Origin: Glutamicibacter sp. JL.03c
Lineage (GTDB): Bacteria > Actinomycetota > Actinomycetes > Actinomycetales > Micrococcaceae
Length of the DNA stretch: 64,000 nt
NCBI RefSeq assembly: GCF_025854375.1
Contig: NZ_CP107575.1
Coordinates: 620,001-684,000, forward strand
Reading direction: 5' to 3'
The notes beneath the pieces are model-generated. The model was not told the DNA's origin and did no database searches. It worked only from the letters and a program-made list of their open reading frames with translations. Shown piece after piece: positions 62,313-64,000 of the stretch (position 1 is its first letter; every line of letters starts with the position of its first letter). A program made the translations under genes and the position numbers.

Positions 62313-62885
62313 ATGCGATCAGATGCTTTGCGACGACGAGAGACGATCCTGAGGACAGCACGAGAACTTTTCGCGCAGCATGGCGCCAATATTGCGATGG
62401 ATCTCATTGCAGAGCGAAGCAGCGTAGGCATCGGGACCCTGTACCGCAACTTCGCTTCCCGCGCGGAGCTCGTTGAAGAAGTGACCGTCTCGACCTTGCA
62501 GGAAATCCTGGACGCATCAACAGCGGCCGAGGCACGGCTGAACGAAGAACACGATGCGTGGACCGAGTATCTGGAGATCCTGGTCGGTTTGAACATCGGA
62601 GCGCTGAGCGAAGCACTGGGTGCTGCTTTGCCATTGACGCTCAGCGATCGGGTGCTGGGCATTCAACGCGAGTGCGCGCGGGCGGTCAGCCGGGTTCTTG
62701 ACTTGGCCAAGCGCCACGAACTGGTACGTGAAGATCTGAACGGTGTTGAGCTGGTGACCGCTATTGGCGCTGCCACTCGTCCCTTGCCGCGTGCATTCAG
62801 AGACCAGGCTCCGCACCTTCAATCACGGTTGGTGCAACTCATGCTGGACGGTTTCAAGCCTCATGCCATGATGGCCAGCGCCTAG
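62313..62885 (+). CDS. TetR-family transcriptional regulator
   Basis: A 190-residue regulator. The HTH is RRRETILRTARELFAQHGANIAMDLIAERSSVGIGTLYRNFASRAELV (about 8-55), of the class that keeps the YRNF signature. The C-terminal ligand domain is unassigned. It is divergent from the alpha-mannosidase gene and could control it or the MFS transporter downstream on the minus strand. GGAAAGG lies upstream of ATG 62313. Confidence 0.87.
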   Translation: MRSDALRRRETILRTARELFAQHGANIAMDLIAERSSVGIGTLYRNFASRAELVEEVTVSTLQEILDASTAAEARLNEEHDAWTEYLEILVGLNIGALSEALGAALPLTLSDRVLGIQRECARAVSRVLDLAKRHELVREDLNGVELVTAIGAATRPLPRAFRDQAPHLQSRLVQLMLDGFKPHAMMASA

Positions 62886-62916
62886 CGGTCGCAGCAGCTT
62901 GGGCATCCAGTTCGCT

Positions 62917-63015
62917 CTAGGGCCAGAAGCGCACAAGGTCAAAGACGATGGAGAGCAGATCATCCCAGTGACGACGAAGCCAACTACGGTGCTTCTTGGC
63001 TCGCGAACGCTTCAT
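62917..63015 (-). CDS. Possible 32-residue basic amphipathic protein
   Basis: A short frame MKRSRAKKHRSWLRRHWDDL ending in SIVFDLVRFWP, with a strongly basic N-terminus and a helix rich in Trp, Leu and Phe. It starts 20 bases after the MFS transporter stop on the same strand, with only GAGAACC as a weak ribosome site. Unusual composition for a chance frame, but too short to be sure. Confidence 0.3.
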   Translation of the reverse strand: MKRSRAKKHRSWLRRHWDDLLSIVFDLVRFWP

Positions 63016-63035
63016 GGTTCTCGACGTGGAGTCAT

Positions 63036-64000
63036 CTAGCCCAGTTCCCGGCCCTTGGTTTCGGGAGCAAATTTCGCCATGGCAATCATGGCGACGACAA
63101 CCAATACCGTGGCTCCGGTGAATAGCCCGGGCAGCCCGACCACTGGCCACAACGCGGCGAAAAGCAGCGGGCCGAAGCCCGCGGCAAAACGCGACATGGT
63201 CGAGGCCCAGCCGAATCCGCTGGCCCGCAGCTCCGTCGGATACAGCTCGGAAACGTAGGCATACAGCACCGGGATCGCGACCTGGACAACCACGCCGAAC
63301 ACCAGCACCCAAGCCACCGCCGTTGAGGGGACATCCAGGTTCAGCGCCACCAGAACCAGCACAAGGCCCGAGAGCGGGGCCGAGATCGCCAACAGCCATT
63401 TGCGTCCCACCCGCTCCACCAACAAGGCAGCGATGACCACGCCGAGCAGGCCCATCAAGGCCATCACGGCGGTAGCGAAGAAGGAGGCGGACTGGGCCAT
63501 GCCGGCTTCGGTCAAGATCGAGGGCAGCCAGGTCAGCGCCAGGTAGTACACCAGCAATACGGTGACGAACAGCAGCCAGCTGGTGGCGGTGATCTTCCAC
63601 GAGTAGCGCCACAGCGCCACGACCTGCTCCCACCAGCGTGCCGGGCGCTGGGCGACAGGCTGCTCGATGACGTAATCGCGCGGCGTGGCCCCGGTGCGCT
63701 GCACCAGCTGGTCAATGACGGCTCGCGCTTGCTCTTCCCGGCCCTTCGCCGCCAGATACAGCGGGGATTCGCGCACCGAGCGCCGGATAAGGAACACCAT
63801 GAAGGCCGGAAGGATCATCACTGCCAGGATCAGGCGCCAGTTATCGGCGGTGGCCATGACCCACCCCGAAACGAAGAAGGACAGCGCGGCGCCCACCGGC
63901 CACCAGCCGTCCATGGCGGTGAGCACGCGGCCGCGGAGTTTGGCCGGGGTGAATTCGCCCACCAGGGCGTAGTCCACGGGAATGCAGCCGCCCAATCCGA
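63036..64000 (-). CDS. MFS transporter (5' partial, cut by window end)
   Basis: The last ~321 residues of a major facilitator permease; the start lies beyond 64000. It shows the MFS fourth-helix segment GLGGCIPVDYALVGEFTPAKLRGRVLTAMD, RRSVRESPLYLAAKGREEQAR in the central loop, and LLVERVGRKWLLAISAPLSG and SELYPTELRASGFGWA in the second half. Similar permeases carry sugars, aromatic acids or niacin; I cannot choose. It ends FAPETKGRELG, typical of sugar-porter-like MFS. Confidence 0.87.
   Translation of the reverse strand, partial: GLGGCIPVDYALVGEFTPAKLRGRVLTAMDGWWPVGAALSFFVSGWVMATADNWRLILAVMILPAFMVFLIRRSVRESPLYLAAKGREEQARAVIDQLVQRTGATPRDYVIEQPVAQRPARWWEQVVALWRYSWKITATSWLLFVTVLLVYYLALTWLPSILTEAGMAQSASFFATAVMALMGLLGVVIAALLVERVGRKWLLAISAPLSGLVLVLVALNLDVPSTAVAWVLVFGVVVQVAIPVLYAYVSELYPTELRASGFGWASTMSRFAAGFGPLLFAALWPVVGLPGLFTGATVLVVVAMIAMAKFAPETKGRELG

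Overview
The window looks like chromosomal DNA of a high-GC Gram-positive actinobacterium of the Micrococcaceae (Arthrobacter/Glutamicibacter type). This is inferred from the SWIM-SNF2 helicase, the Rpf-LysM protein, DUF664-type DinB proteins, the frequent GTG/TTG starts and the pcrA-sucC-sucD and perM-purN gene pairs. I see no rRNA, tRNA, CRISPR array, integrase, transposase or prophage genes. Gene-call confidence is high for most of the window; functions of several small membrane proteins are unknown.

Layout. 0-4.6 kb: PcrA helicase (5' end outside the window), then sucC-sucD with a textbook terminator. 4.7-14.1 kb: an MHS transporter, a SNF2 helicase, a LOG-like protein, a VIT-type metal transporter and a DinB protein. 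14.2-18.3 kb: an arginine/guanidinobutyrate module (XRE-cupin regulator, ureohydrolase, ThDP decarboxylase) with two related palindromes. 18.6-24.1 kb: a glutarate catabolic operon (GntR, CoA-transferase, glutaryl-CoA dehydrogenase, a wrecked aldehyde dehydrogenase, 3-hydroxyacyl-CoA dehydrogenase) with a repeated GntR-type operator. 24.2-28.4 kb: App1 phosphatase, thioesterase, siderophore-interacting protein followed by a possible iron-controlled transcript, and two 3-methyladenine glycosylases. 28.7-33.4 kb: ArsR/CDF zinc-type efflux pair and a LolDE/FtsX-type ABC exporter.

33.5-39.0 kb holds the most striking locus: a three-gene operon with the jetA-jetB-jetC layout of the Wadjet SMC-like anti-plasmid system, with no jetD next to it. 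It is followed by a deacetylase-like lipoprotein and a very large TM0106-type nuclease-helicase. 44-51 kb: membrane proteins, Rpf with a long structured leader, a CoA-transferase, PaaX and KynA. 51-53.5 kb: a flavin reductase and hpaH-hpaI. 53.6-56.2 kb: a DUF6350 (PerM-like) protein and purN, separated by a DinB gene. 56.2-64 kb: a zinc-ribbon SDR, an ECF sigma factor with a divergent lipoprotein that has an ECF-like promoter, a GH38 alpha-mannosidase, TetR and an MFS transporter cut by the window end.

Two themes cut across the window. First, the flanks (pcrA-sucCD and perM-purN) are near neighbours in Mycobacterium tuberculosis, so about 49 kb of accessory genes separates them here. Second, at least seven genes have a -10-like hexamer only 6-8 nt upstream of ATG and no Shine-Dalgarno sequence, which suggests leaderless mRNAs.
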